Assembly (NCBI RefSeq): GCF_964204645.1
Contig: NC_134028.1
Span: 19,318,153 to 19,382,152 of the forward strand
Direction: 5' to 3'
From: Tubulanus polymorphus
Lineage: Eukaryota > Nemertea > Palaeonemertea > Tubulaniformes > Tubulanidae
DNA: 64,000 nucleotides
Notes under the pieces: generated by a model
What the model saw: the letters and a program-made list of their open reading frames with translations, nothing else
Databases searched by the model: none
What the model was told of the DNA's origin: nothing
Shown: piece by piece, positions 33,242-45,254 of the stretch
Position numbering within the stretch: the stretch's first letter is position 1
Layout: each line of letters starts with the position of its first letter
Made by a program: the position numbers and the translations under genes

Positions 33242-34387
33242 GTATACATAGCTAATATCAACTTTCTGATAACAAACAATTTAACCCGAATATCCTAAAT
33301 AATGGACATTCAGTACCTTGTATATGAGTACCAGGTTGCACTCAGTTAATTCTTAACAATTTTATTTTTTTACATTTTAATGCTAAGATAGCAATAAGTC
33401 AGTTTATGATATATTGTTTATTTGCTCATGTGATTTCTATGCGTAATTGATATTTAGATCATGTACTGTTGGCAATTTTAGATATTACCTAGGTATTCAA
33501 ATATTTTATACAACACATTTTATACCTGATAGATACTGTGACAACAGTTGATGTGAATTTACCAAATATTTTCATTTACATTGTCATCTTAAATTATTAT
33601 CTCCACATCCTTGACTGTGTTTATCCCTTTTCACTCACATATTATCTATTACACAGATAGTAACACACTTTACTTCTGTATCAGTTTAATGGGGCTCTAA
33701 GGTACTAGTTTTATAGAATTTACACAATTCCCAGGTATTGAATTGAATGACACTGGTATGTTAATAACAAAAAATGTGTATTTATCAATCAACTATATCA
33801 CCGATATATCAAGTGAATCGCTTAAGTGATAAGTGATCCTTTGTGACTACAACAACCCCATATCTGAAGTGCACACTTCATATCTCCTTCCATAACATAA
33901 GATACCTCCATAGTGTTAGCCAGGAGGCGCCGCCACCCTGTGGTGAACTAGAATACTAAAAGCTAGCAACCGGACTGTGTAGTGAAACCTACCAATTTTA
34001 TCTATTTTCATTGCAAGATGAAGATAATTATCTTGCTTCCAACCATATATACATCTTCATGCAATTACAAAATAAGGAAGTTGTTATACCCAGGAGTCCT
34101 TGTATAGCCTACATAACCCTATAGTCAAATATAATGAACTTATGATTCTGAAACATTGGCTGGGTTGTAACCAAACGGTTTTATTTTTATTAATATGATA
34201 AAATTCAGGTGAGCTATGAGACCATTGGTCCACCTAAATAATTTAACGTAATGAGGACATTGCACCATTTTAAGCTGTGCACGTGGTGTTTGTGGTTCAG
34301 GAGGGTAGCACAGTGACATGGGTACATCTATGCTTAAGGCAATTTTTATTTCAATGTGCCACTGATCTGAGAAAGTCATTTTTACAG
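33242..34387. other. Unassigned 1.1 kb
   Basis: AT-rich, no recognised gene or repeat. It is probably intronic or upstream to the recombinase-like gene that follows, whose N-terminal exons are not in evidence here. Confidence 0.4.
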
Positions 34388-35670
34388 TTATTGGACCTGA
34401 AACACGGGGAATTGGAGTGGTTGGCAAATCATATTGGCCACGAAATGAATATTCACAAACAATTCTATCGTGATTCCACGGTCGAAATTGCGAAAGTGGG
34501 TTACTGCTGGCTACTGCTGGCAGTGGATTCCGGCGACATTGCTAACTTTAAAGGCATGAGCATCAACGACATAACTTTGGAAGGTACGTAAGTTAGTTGA
34601 GTTTTTATTTGTAAGGAACCATATACTTCTAAAGCAAAATTTCTACAATTTTGAGAGCCCTCACCGTATGTCAGCAAAATCATCAATTCATAGAATGAAT
34701 AAGAGTCTAAAATTTGTTAGTGTACATACTATTTGCCTAAACCATTCTTTGTTTAAGAAATGGATGACCTGACTGTTTTATGAAATCAGTTTGACCATTG
34801 TGAATGCAATGAAAAATTATAAAACTAATGTGGAAGATGCGTGAACAAAAATGCATATTATTTCTAGACACATGCCTATACTCCCCCTGCTATTCGGTTC
34901 CCGGCATTCCGCGTTTAGAGAACTACCTCCATGGACCCCTGGTTCCATCTCCCTTACAATAATTTCTCTAATGTCTAATCTTAGAACTTGAAGATAAAGG
35001 AACTGTGGACGATGAAACTGAAGATCTTCAGGAAGAGGTTGACACAATTGATGATGCTGTTTTGAATGATGCACTTCAAGGGCCCGGTATGTACTTATTC
35101 AGTTTGATACATGATAATGCAGTCTTAAATATATCTGACAGATTTTTCCATTAGTCAATTTTTATGCAATCGGCAGCCATCATAGTCTCGTCAGTCCTCG
35201 TAGATGCGTAGATGTGTAAAAGGTTTCTTTGATGAAAATCTCCACTGATTTTAACTTTTAGTCTTGATATTTGATCATTGTCAGCATCATCATTGCAGAC
35301 ATCTTTTCACATGGAATTGGGGCTTTCCAGACTTTTGAAATCACCGCTAGGGAGAATTAAAATTGAATCATATTCAATATTACATTTATATTTGTACCTT
35401 TGCATATTTTATAAACAGTCAATTGGCTTTTGAAAATGTGTAGCTTATGACATATTCTATAATGATTGGTTTTTCGGATCAACTGGTTTGATCCTTGTGT
35501 TAATGGTTCTGAGAGTAACTTTCTGTTAGCTCTTGGTGGCACAAATTGTAACCACTGGATATAACATAGCTGATATTTTGTTATTAGAAGAGAAATAGGT
35601 GTTGGATGTAACATGGAAAGTTTCATCCATCAGATAAAGTTGTTTGGGAGTAATGGTTGACCTTATTTTT

Positions 35671-35754
35671 TGAAAATGACATTACTGGGAAAGCCCTTCA
35701 GCATGCAAGTTCAATGGATGCTGAAGGGCTTTTCCCAGTGACGTCATTATCAAG
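35671..35754. repeat. Long near-perfect hairpin in intron
   Basis: ACTGGGAAAGCCCTTCAGCAT (35684-35704) and ATGCTGAAGGGCTTTTCCCAGT (35718-35739) pair along about 21 bp with one bulged base, around a 13-nt loop. A weaker outer stem (AAAATGAC with GTCATTAT) extends it. The length and near-perfect pairing fit either a miniature inverted-repeat element or a microRNA-like precursor. It lies in the intron after exon 35086 of the recombinase-like gene. Confidence 0.75.
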
Positions 35755-36778
35755 AACATAAATACAGAACATAGTATTGGTTGTTCAACCACGTGCTAGT
35801 GATTTATGGGGAAAAACCATTACCATGTATATCATAAAAACTAAATTGATTTTCATGCTCCAAAGTAAAACATACTCTTGATCCTACACTAGGGTATTGG
35901 ACCCATTGGCCTTTATTCATATGTTCACCAAGGGGCGGTGAACTACAAAATAATGGCATTTCCATACGTATTGGTACCTAGTTCATTGGGGTCTGTAAAT
36001 GTGTACCGGGGTGGGGGGTTGGTGGAGGGGAGCGTTAGATATTGAAATTGTCATGTTGTCCAGCATTTCACTAAGTGGGCATGGTGTCCCTAGCTTAATA
36101 TTTTGTGGTGGGAGGGAACATTGAGAAGTGATAGCTGTTGCCATTCACTGACAATTGATAATCTTAATACACATGTACAGACTGGATACTGACTTAGTAA
36201 ATATGCATATACTTTTCTGTACTCCTGATGGGTAAAACCCCTTTGCCAGCGGCAAGTTATTTTCATATGACAATTACTGATTTCTAGATAGTTCACATGG
36301 TAACAAAAGACAGAAAAAAACAAAGCAGAGAGTTATACTTATTAAGAAAATGAAAACCCAACACGAAACAGTTGTTCAACAAGGTATTTAATTCATTGTG
36401 TGAACTGTTTAAAATCAATTGACAAATCTGTATGAATATTTATAGATTTGAGAGATCTGTTAAATCAATCCTAAGGCTAAAAAATGATACCTTGTTTCCC
36501 TAATGAGCCAAGCCACTTTAGTCACAATTTTTTAGGCCCAACTCATCAAATATTATATCATATGAAAGCATTGACTATTTACTATAAAATAACAATAATT
36601 CCCTTGAATTTTCTGTGGAGTAATAGATGCTACATAGTGAAATTCCTGATTGCTAATGGGTTAATATGTAATAACCTATCATAGGGCTACGCTTTTTATC
36701 TCTTACATCTTATTCAGTTTTTTATAATGATATTGTTACGCATATAGGACAAGCTGTATAAGCACTGGCCAAGTGGAC

Positions 36779-36853
36779 TAGTTCTATTGGTCTACTGGTT
36801 AGTACTCTTGCTTTCTACGTACGAGACCAAGGTTCGATCCCCGGTGAGTGCGC
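36779..36853 (+). other. tRNA-like / SINE-head sequence
   Basis: ACTGGTTAGTACTCTTGC, TTTCTAC and AGGTTCGATCCCCGG resemble the A box, anticodon loop and B box of a tRNA. The T-stem and acceptor stem do not pair well, and there is no CCA-ready end. It is more likely a tRNA-derived SINE head or dead tRNA than a working gene. Confidence 0.35.
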
Positions 36854-37399
36854 GTAATTTCACTGTCACTTCTCTTAATCCTTACAATATCGCTTTAGAT
36901 AAAATGGTTCTTCGAGCAAAGAAAACAACTTAAGTTCCAGTCGATGAGGAAGAGAATACATCTGGTGAGGAGTGGAATGGTTGAAGTAATAATGAAACTG
37001 ATGAGAGTAATGAGAGTGATGATGTTGGTGATGACAATATTTTAGACCACACAGTAACAGCAAAGAGGATGAAATGGTCTGTAAAGGAGACAGATGAATT
37101 GATGGAATTTTTTAAGGAAGAGATAAGACAGAATTCTTACCCTAAATGTCGAGATTTTGAAAAGTTCTTCCAACAGTATCCACACCAAAGGTGTCGAAAG
37201 AAACAACAAATAAAATCCAAGCTGCAGTACATCATTAAAAAGAAATGAGTTACTGGTAATTGATAAATATATGTAGAAACTTGAAATTGTTTCACAATTT
37301 AGTGAAAAACTGTCAACCTCATTATAACAATGTCAGTTTTTAGCCCACTTGGGACTTAAACTTAGTCCACATCTATAGTAAATCCATTCCGATTCCCAG

Positions 37400-37700
37400 T
37401 CCCCGGGTGTAACATTTCATGTAACGATGTAAGACAACACGATCTCTTAGCTCTTTAAAAAGTAATCAGTTCAAAGTTCGATTAATTCTGCTACAGAAAT
37501 TGTCGATAATTCTTACGCTCTCCTCACTCTCTCCGCGTTCTCACGCTGCAACAGTTTAGAGTAGCTTATTAGGACCACATGTGCGTCCCAGCAACCCGCC
37601 ATACTGTATGTTAGTGAGAAATAAAGTATCTTCAGTTATAGTATAGAAACCACTGCGTCAACGTGTCTTCTTTTGAGTCTCTCTGATTCTGCTATAGTTC
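37400..37700 (+). mobile_element. Probable LTR fragment upstream of gypsy pol
   Basis: Begins near TGTAACATTTCATGTAACG, contains AATAAAG at 37620, and ends in a pyrimidine-rich stretch before GGACCCATGATTTTCC. It looks like an LTR but does not match the short LTR at 40154-40261, so it may come from a different element. Confidence 0.35.
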
Positions 37701-40053
37701 CGGGCCTTGGACCCATGATTTTCCACAGAGTGGATTGTATAGATTTAATCGTATACCGTATGGAGTCAAAAAAGCTCTGGCTATCTTCCAACGTTTCATG
37801 GATAAGGTACTGGTAGGTTTAGAAGGTGCAGTAGCCAGTCCGGATAATATATTAGTTGCAACAAAAACAGTTGCCGAACATATTGTCTTATTGGAGACAA
37901 TATTTCGCAGATTTGAACAGGCTAATGTAACAGCCAATAGGGACAAATGTAGTTTCTTCATTCCGTCTGTAGAATATGTAGGTCATGTTGTGGATGCAGA
38001 AGGTATACATCCGACCTCAAGCAATGTTGAGGCCATTAAGGCAGTTCAGAAGCCTAAAAATGTTTCAGAACTTAGGACTTATCTGGGTATGCTTAATCAT
38101 TACGATAAATTTCTTCCGAATTTGTCTACGGTGCTTCATCCAATGCACAGGCTTCTCAGGAAGGGTGTCGCATGGACATGGTCGAAGGAATGTGACCAAG
38201 CATTTAATAAGTCAAAAGAGTTCCTTATAAGTAACCACTTCTCGTACACTTTGATCCACATGCTCCTCTGACAACCAGCTTGCGATGCGTCTCCTAATGC
38301 TATAAGTGCAGTTTTGTCTAAAAGACTTCCTGGTGGTACTGAAAAGCCCATACTATTTGGTAACCGGACTCTTTCAACCGCTGAAATGAATTATGCTCAT
38401 GGTGAAAAAGAGGCTCTTTCTCTTATATTTGGAGTAAAACATTTTCATAAATGCTTATTCGGGAGATCATTTGAATTGATTACAGATCATAAACCTTTGA
38501 TTAAAATTCTGTCGCGTATATGTCAGATATGCTGTCACGTTTTCCAAATGCTGCATCGCCAATGGATGCTACTGAGTTGCCAATTAACTACTTCACATAG
38601 TTGAACTCCCTTCCGATAACATCTGATAATATTGCTCAGGCTACTGTTAAAGATAAAATTCTTGTTAGAGTAATGCAATATATTATGACTGGGTGGCCTA
38701 ACCACTGTACAGATGATAACTTGATGCCTTAAGAGATGAACTCTCCGTAGATCAAAACTGTATATTGTGGAGTCTACGTGTTATTATACCTGAATCTCTA
38801 AGATCTGTCATTCTTAAGGAACTACATTCGGAACACTTTGGCATAGTGTCTACCACGGCGTTGGCCAGAAGCTATATGTGGTATCCTAACCTAGATAGAG
38901 AAAAAATAGAGTCAGATAGAGAAAATGTGTGCTGATGGTTATATCTGCCAAAGTTTACGTAATAGTCCACCAAAGGTTCCTTTGATTCCATGGCAACCAT
39001 CTGTAGGTCCCTGGGATCGCATTCACATTGATTTGTTTACACTTGAATCGAAAGATTACTTGGTAATAGTTGATACATTTTCCAAGTGGTTAGAATGTTT
39101 TTATATGAAATCAACAACTGCTCCATGTGTAATTAATGTGCTCAGATCTGTTTTTGCTAGGGAAGGTCTTTGTAGAGAATTGGTTTCAGATAATGGACCA
39201 CAGTTTAGCAGGTCTATCGAGTGTACTGAGTTTCTGAAAACTGACGGTGTAAAGTATTCTCCGATACTGTCTTATCATCCTAGCTCAAATGGTGCTGCTG
39301 AGCGTAGTGTACAAATAGTAAAACGTGCTCTTAAAAAGCATCTGCTAATGCAGAAATCTGGTCAAGCATCTTATGATGACCGTCCTGATAACTTTTTGTT
39401 TATGTATAGAACTAATACTCACAGTGTAACAGGTAGAAGTCCTTATTTAGCAGACTTATTTAGGAAAAGACATCTCAGGACTAGATTAGTTTTATTAAAA
39501 CCTGATGTTCAATCCAAGGTAAGAGATAAACCGGTGTTACAGAAACAGAATCATGACAAGCATGTCAAGTTTAGAGTTTTCTGTTGGTGACAATGTAATG
39601 GTTAAAAGTACTCGTGCTGGGTTGATAAAATACCTTGATGGCAGGGTTGTAGAACGTAAAGGTACATACACATGTCTTGTGCGCATCGGTAATGTTATCA
39701 GATTTTGCCACATTGACCATTTCTTGGGATGTGGTGAAGTGTCTAGAAAACCTAGTAGTAATGAAGGCCCAGTACAGCCTACACATAACTCTGAACTTGA
39801 GGTCATGCGTTCTAATTATGTTCATGTATCACCATCTGTAAATGTTGAACCTGTTTCAGTTACTCCCGATGTTCAAACATCTGAGGCTGAGGCTGCTGCT
39901 GCTGCAAATTCCCAATCATTTCGGATCCCAGCAGTTCTTGAGCCTGTCTCTGGCAACTCGCCTAATGTTCAAAGTTCTCCAGCTGTGAGGACATCTTCAG
40001 GGAGAATTATCAACCGCCCAAGATGGCTTATTTCTGAAACCTAATCTTATTTT
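37701..40053 (+). pseudogene. Ty3/gypsy retrotransposon pol (RT, RNase H, integrase)
   Basis: RT, 5'-truncated: 37735-38271 with RFNRIPYGVKKALAIFQRFM. The catalytic box reads SPDNILV instead of the usual Y-x-D-D-I-L-V, so it is inactive. RNase H: 38314-38530 with LSTAEMNYAHGEKEALSLIF and ITDHKPL. Integrase: 38770-39590, an H-H part (LHSEHFG), then core residues D (HIDLF), D (SDNGPQF) and E (SNGAAERSV), so the DDE triad is kept. Tail: 39553-40044 in another frame, ending SSGRIINRPRWLISET. At least four frame changes are present. gag and protease are missing. Confidence 0.85.
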
Positions 40054-40153
40054 GTGTAACCTATAAAAAAAATACCAAATTGGTTTATTGTAATTGGTTT
40101 ATTTCAATGTTTTGTATTTACACAATATTATGTTTTCAACTGGTGGGAAGGAG

Positions 40154-40261
40154 TGTAATGTATGTGACTGGCGATACTTAGCATGACTAATAAAGACACT
40201 TCCGGTTTAGTAAATCATGGCTTCGTGTTTGTAATCTTGAGTATATCCAAAATACATCACA
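40154..40261 (+). mobile_element. Short 3' LTR of the gypsy element
   Basis: A purine tract (TGGTGGGAAGGAG) precedes TGTAATGTATGTGACTGG. The segment has AATAAAG at 40189 and ends ATACATCACA, giving TG...CA ends and a TGT...ACA inverted pair. At 108 bp it would be an unusually short LTR. No matching 5' copy was found in the window. Confidence 0.5.
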
Positions 40262-40264
40262 TCT

Positions 40265-43200
40265 ATGTTAATGTTGGTAGCTTTGACGACTTTGTAGTAC
40301 CCGATTCACCAAACTCCCCCACTCCTGTTCCTGATACCATTTATGTCCCTAAAGATGGTGAATTTTTGTCCGCTGATTCGTCTAAACAAGCTAAAGAAAT
40401 AGATCATGAAAAAAATTGCTTGAAACAAATCTCGATAATTCTCTCCCGGATATACAATACAGAACATCATCTCCAAAAAACAGCAGGCGAAATGACAGTA
40501 ATTTCTCGGTTGATTTTGGGTTAGACAGTGACCAATGTCAGTATGTGGAATAAAAAAATGATGAGAAAGATTTGAATCCTCTCATTGGTGCCAAATTAAA
40601 TGAGGCAAAGCCACCTATGCCGTTTCCAGAGGAGTCTAAATATGCAACTAATGCCGAAGCAATTGCACCTTTTAAAATGCCCAATAAATCAGTAGCCTCC
40701 ATTGCTGATCCGAATTATCCACTGGCATCATCAAATTGTTACGAATCCTTAAATCTTGAAGTATTAAATTTTAGTTTACGTACAGACAAATCTATATTAC
40801 AGTCTAGGCGATTTGTTGACTCGTCTCCAGAAAAAAGCTAGCAAAATTGGGCATCCATCCTACTTAAAATCATTTGGCCTTGACCCAAAGATCATACTGA
40901 AAAGAGATGGGAAGAATTTTGTACCTATCTCCACACTATCGACCTTTGTATTCAGTAGTAAATGTCCTTTGACACGCACTGAAGTCTTTCTTAGAAACTG
41001 TTTAACCAAGGCCATGCTGACTCCCAATGATACCGAAAACCCTATTACAATTTCGAGAGGCATTGGTTGTCAAGTTGAAACTAGTTGCAAGTCCTTCTTG
41101 AGCGCACATGAACTAAACGATATTTCTGATCGTTTTAAAGCTTCAGACCGATTATTTGACCAACTTAGACAAAAAATGCCAAAGCATTTTAGCAGCTCAC
41201 GCAAAGTGAAAAGTCTAAGATCGCAATACAAAGAAGAATTTAGGGCTATTCTACAACCAACCAGGCTTCCCACAGGCTGGAAGATTGACGTCGATAACTT
41301 GATGTACTTACCATCATTGTTGTATTACTGGCCCCCCAAAATAACCAAAATTGGTGTCTCTACGAAGATTCTCGAGAATACGGAAAAAAACATTCGGTTG
41401 CGATAACCATCAATAACATCGACCACGTGAAAGCAATTAGGAGTGTCAAGTATCATGGTCTGCATGATATATTTGTCCTGGCAATCTTTTATGGGAAAGA
41501 TGGCAGGCCCAATCTCGAGAGTAATGTAGGAGACGGCTGTGGTGGGCCCGGTTGGTTAAATAATGTCGTCCATGATTTACATGAAAATAGCCACAATGTA
41601 TTCCTAACCCGTGACAGTGTCTTTATGGACAATATTCTTGCAGAATCTGGTCTGGGGACATTAACTACCGAAGGTTTCAATATCTACACCACAGAAAATA
41701 AGGAATCAGTTCTTCAGTTTAATAAGGTAACAGGTCGAAGGTCAGATTTACCCAAGGCAATAAACAGGCAGCATGGGGCACAGCAGGGTCACCCTCTGAT
41801 ACCATGTCATATAAGGAAACATTTGAAAGGCTTTTTCATACTTTTGGGAGAATGTATAAAATGCTTCGGAAAGATGTAAGACCTCAGAGAAAGGCAGGTG
41901 TGCCTTCGAATTCCAACTGTCTCTCAGATTTTGAGACCAATATAACATTTGATTTGCAATCATATGTAGATCTTTCGGACGCATTTCATTGTTTGCTTGG
42001 CCTACTATTTCCTGAGTCATACCCAATGCCATACATGATGAAATTTATCGACACGGTACCCTTACTCATCAATGCGTTGGGAGAAATACCAATCTTTCGA
42101 TTATCAACAGAGGGACCAGAGCATTTGCACTGTTTACATTCAACTTATTTCTACCAGAAAACATCGAGGGGTGGTGGTACATATCCAATTGATACAATTA
42201 TACAACTCTTTGAGTTACAGTACCGTAAACTGGCCACTAGACTACGCGAATATGCGAAAAGTGATGACGAAAACAAGAAGGGTCTAGAGAAAATCTATAC
42301 GAACTATGCTGAAAGAATGTGTGCAGCTGTAAAAATTCAAAAATATACCCGAGGTTGGCTGGCAAGAAGGCATTCATGTCATGCCAACCTAAAGGTGATG
42401 ATGGTCTTTCCGCTGTGGACACACGGAACACGTTGAACTAGTTACTGAAAAGAATTGTTCTCCCAAAAATTGCATATATCACAGTTCAAAAACAAACGTT
42501 TTCACTGGATGGAACTTCCTATTATTTGGTCGAACGCCTTCGGGTTACAGTAAAGACAGTTTCTCTAAACTGATAATGAGTAAAGGTGGAGGGTTCTAAA
42601 TCTTCCAAAAAGTAAGATTCCTTCAATGGAAACTCGTCTTAAAATAGCAGAAGTAAATAGTCAGAACACGCTGAATGGGGCATCAAAGGATGGTTGGATC
42701 GCCACCGCACTGAAGAGAAATTGGCCTCTATTGTCACATTCTTTGTTTTTAGAACAAAATGTATCGGCTAATTTCGAAGATCACATCCTAGATACCAGCA
42801 AGGTTAAGTCATATTTCCACACAAAAACATTTCGGAATGCAATAAAGAAAGGGCGCTGCAGTGCCCTCATGGAACTGCGCAAAAAACGTAAAATCGTAAC
42901 TGAATCGTTGTTGGATACACCTCAGAAAAAAGCTAAACGTAGTGCGAAATCGGGCAAACGTCGTTACAATAGTCAGTCCAATCCACCAAAGAGCAACAAC
43001 ACCATTTCTGTATTACAGGAGCCAACATTTGAAGGAATCTATTGATAAGCATGGTTCATTTTCTTTGGCTAACAAGGCACTAGCAGAAAAGTGAAATCCC
43101 TTGATCCAAATGAGAAAAGTGATTTTAAGGTTCAGACCACGGCAAATTTTCTTTTGAAAAAACGGTTAGTATATAACCGTATGTTCTTAAAAAATCAGCA

Positions 43201-43276
43201 AGTTGATAAAAACAAGCGGAATCAGGAGGAAGAAAACTTATCTGCCGAAGAGTGTCAAGTTAGTTCTGAAGCTTAA
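40265..43276 (+). pseudogene. Unnamed transposon-like or domesticated gene with IQ motif and BRCT-like region
   Basis: A 3-kb run of coding sequence in several frames. 40265-40520: acidic start (DDFVVPDSPNSPTPVPDTIY). 40813-41406: basic block starting RLQKKASKIGHPSYLKSFGL. 41427-41800: YGKDGRPNLESNVGDGCGG, LTRDSVFMDNILAESG and GFNIYTT, with spaced Asp residues. 41804-42436: STEGPEHLHCLHSTYFYQ followed by a Gly-rich G-G-G, then an IQ motif AAVKIQKYTRGWLARR. About 42500-42800: TGWNFLLFGRTPSGYSKDSF and IMSKGGG, then DGWIATALKRNWPLLSHSL, resembling a BRCT fold. The tail is basic. I know similar uncharacterised proteins in several invertebrates but no function. Four or five frameshifts show decay or errors. 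Confidence 0.5.
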
Positions 43277-44067
43277 TGACATCAAAAATAAATGCAGAGA
43301 AGTAATTATTTCGATGAGGGTAAAAGGGTAACGACACAATGTAAGATTTTCGCTTGATAACTTAGGCGACGAGAATCGTCCGTACAATCCAAATAGTTCA
43401 AATCTGGAATTGATATACTTTGTGACATTATACAAATTTACAACTAGGGGTTCGTTTTCTATGCATACATTATCATCCTGCAGTGTCTTGATGGGTCAGG
43501 TCAAGCCCTTTCTTCCCATTCCTTGAACACTGGGCGAAAATGAATAATCGAACCTTGCAATTACGTGACAATAACGTAGATCGAGCATACCAAGACTATT
43601 TTAAAAAACCTGAAATACACTCCACATGAATTAACAAACTATCATCCCAATCAGCAGATACAAACCGAATGTTCAGGCTGCTGTAGGGTGTCCCACAAAA
43701 TTATTGTCAATTAAAAATTAATTATTGTGTGATGATTAGTAATGGAAATTTCAAAATAATAGGCTGAGTTTACTACCTGTGACCGAAATTTTGGGTTATT
43801 TGGCTATGCATGAATGATTAAAATTGATTCAATTAGGGAACTGAACATTTTGAGGCCCAATAAAGCCAAACAAGCGAAGTTTTCAAGTGGTCATTTTCAT
43901 TTACTTGTTTGAATAAATGGTGAACTTTTTAAGTCCAGCATTTGTCATGACTGATATGCTATATTCTACATTTCAATATATTATAAGTTTACAGTCTATG
44001 GTTTTGTATACAGTATTCTCAAGTTGGCATCCAGTCATATCACAATCTATTCTCAATCAACTGTAAA
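43277..44067. other. Unassigned 0.8 kb
   Basis: No gene or repeat recognised between the BRCT-like gene and the BEL gag remnant. Confidence 0.4.
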
Positions 44068-44930
44068 ATGTTAACCGACCATATAATCATGCACGCTATA
44101 TACAGTCCTCTGAATAAAGCTGTTAGACGTTCGAGTTCATATTACTACACCGTGTTGGTCGTTTACTTTGGGTCCGCCGCATTCCAGACATTTGGTCCTC
44201 CAGCCTCTACTAGTGATTTGGAAATTGAGAAAATGGAGAAACTCAAAGGGTCAGCCCAAGGTGCAGCCCACCGAGGACAATTTACTAAGCTGAAGCCTAA
44301 ATGTGACCAGTAGTTGCACGCGGAAAATCTAGTAGAAGGTAGGTCATTTTTGAAAAATATGAATTCAAAATCGGAACTCTTAGAAAGTTGGGACTGTCAA
44401 ATCTTAGAGGAAGCCAATGTGTCTACCACAGCTTATACAGACTTGGCAGTCGAATTCAACGAGTACATTTGTGAACGGAAGCTTGAGGTGGACACTTTAG
44501 AAATGGCTTTCAGTGAACTGGCATTAGGGATGAAAGCTTTTCACCAATTCACCACCAATTCACAAATTTCGCGGGTCAGTCGATTAACTTACCGAGTCTA
44601 AGAATTCTTGTATTTAGTGGTCAGTTGAAGTGGCAATCTTTCTGGGATCTGTTTATCGCCACAGTGGATAATCAGACCAGATTATCAGATATTGAAAAGT
44701 TCAGACACCTTTTGTGTTATTTAAACGGTGAGGCCAAGACTACAGTAGAAGGGTTAACGTTGTCGGCAGCGAATTATCGGCAAAGAAATTACTTGTTGCA
44801 CGTTAGGCTCAACCGCAAAAAATTGCCAGGTGGACTGTGGTCGGCCTTTAAGTTTCTTTGTGTAACGTATTGCTTCAGCTTAAGCCAAGCACACAGGGGT
44901 CTGAGGATGAAGGCCCATCAAATATTATGT
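44068..44930 (+). pseudogene. BEL/Pao retrotransposon gag fragment (DUF1759 type)
   Basis: 44314-44585 encodes an acidic helical N-terminal region. After a frame change, 44590-44790 reads LPSLRILVFSGQLKWQSFWD, then LSDIEKFRHLLCYLNGEAKT, then VEGLTLSAANYR. This is the DUF1759 signature of BEL/Pao Gag (L-P-x-L-x-L-x-x-F-S-G, W-x-x-F-W-D, EKF, L-x-G-E-A). A stop and at least two frameshifts are present, and pol is absent. Confidence 0.7.
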
Positions 44931-44959
44931 TAATATGAAGAATGTAATTCAACCATAGG

Positions 44960-45080
44960 TCCTTGACGTATGAAATCTTACCCATGATCTATAGCAATAA
45001 ACTGTATTCGCTTGTTCAAAAGTGTCTCTTCTTGTCATCTCTAGGAAGTCTCTCATCACAAACATGGTGTCAGAGGTTCA
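44960..45080 (+). mobile_element. LTR 3' end and primer-binding-site-like sequence
   Basis: An AATAAACTG stretch at 44997 followed by TCTCTTCTTGTCATCTCTAG, then CATCACAAACATGGTGTCAG. ATGGTGTCAGA is a common Ty3/gypsy sequence just after the 5' LTR. The gag below starts 180 bp downstream, which fits a 5' leader. Confidence 0.45.
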
Positions 45081-45254
45081 AAAAGAAAGCTCCATGTTGC
45101 GGATAGGAGAGAATATATCATACATCATGACGATTACCAAGTGCAAGTAGGAAGTCGTTGAAAATCACTGAATGAAGTGATTTGAAGCGAAGCTTTCCGA
45201 ACTGGAAGTGAAGTACATGGCTAAATTGAGTTTTGAAACCTTACTGTACTGTAG

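Larger units (their letters stand above)
34388..37248 (+). pseudogene. Tyrosine-recombinase-like C-terminus with SANT/Myb-like end domain
   Basis: Four exons with GT-AG sites and matching phases: 34388-34583, 34985-35086, 36288-36383 and 36899-37248. Exon 1 reads ELEWLANHIGHEMNIHKQFY, then R, then WLLLAVDSGDIANFKGMSIN. The H-I-G-H-x5-H-x-x-F-Y-R pattern resembles the last box of tyrosine recombinases (H-x(n)-Y nucleophile) and is common in an unnamed fish/invertebrate family. Exons 2 and 3 are acidic and basic linkers. Exon 4 ends with KRMKWSVKETDELMEFFKEE and a basic tail, resembling a SANT/Myb-type helix bundle. Exon 4 has stops at 36931 and 36982, so the copy is probably inactive. The N-terminal part of the domain was not found. 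Confidence 0.5.

Noticed and set aside
36779-36853. Functional tRNA
   Set aside because: A and B boxes are visible but the acceptor and T stems do not pair, so it is kept only as a tRNA-like or SINE relic.
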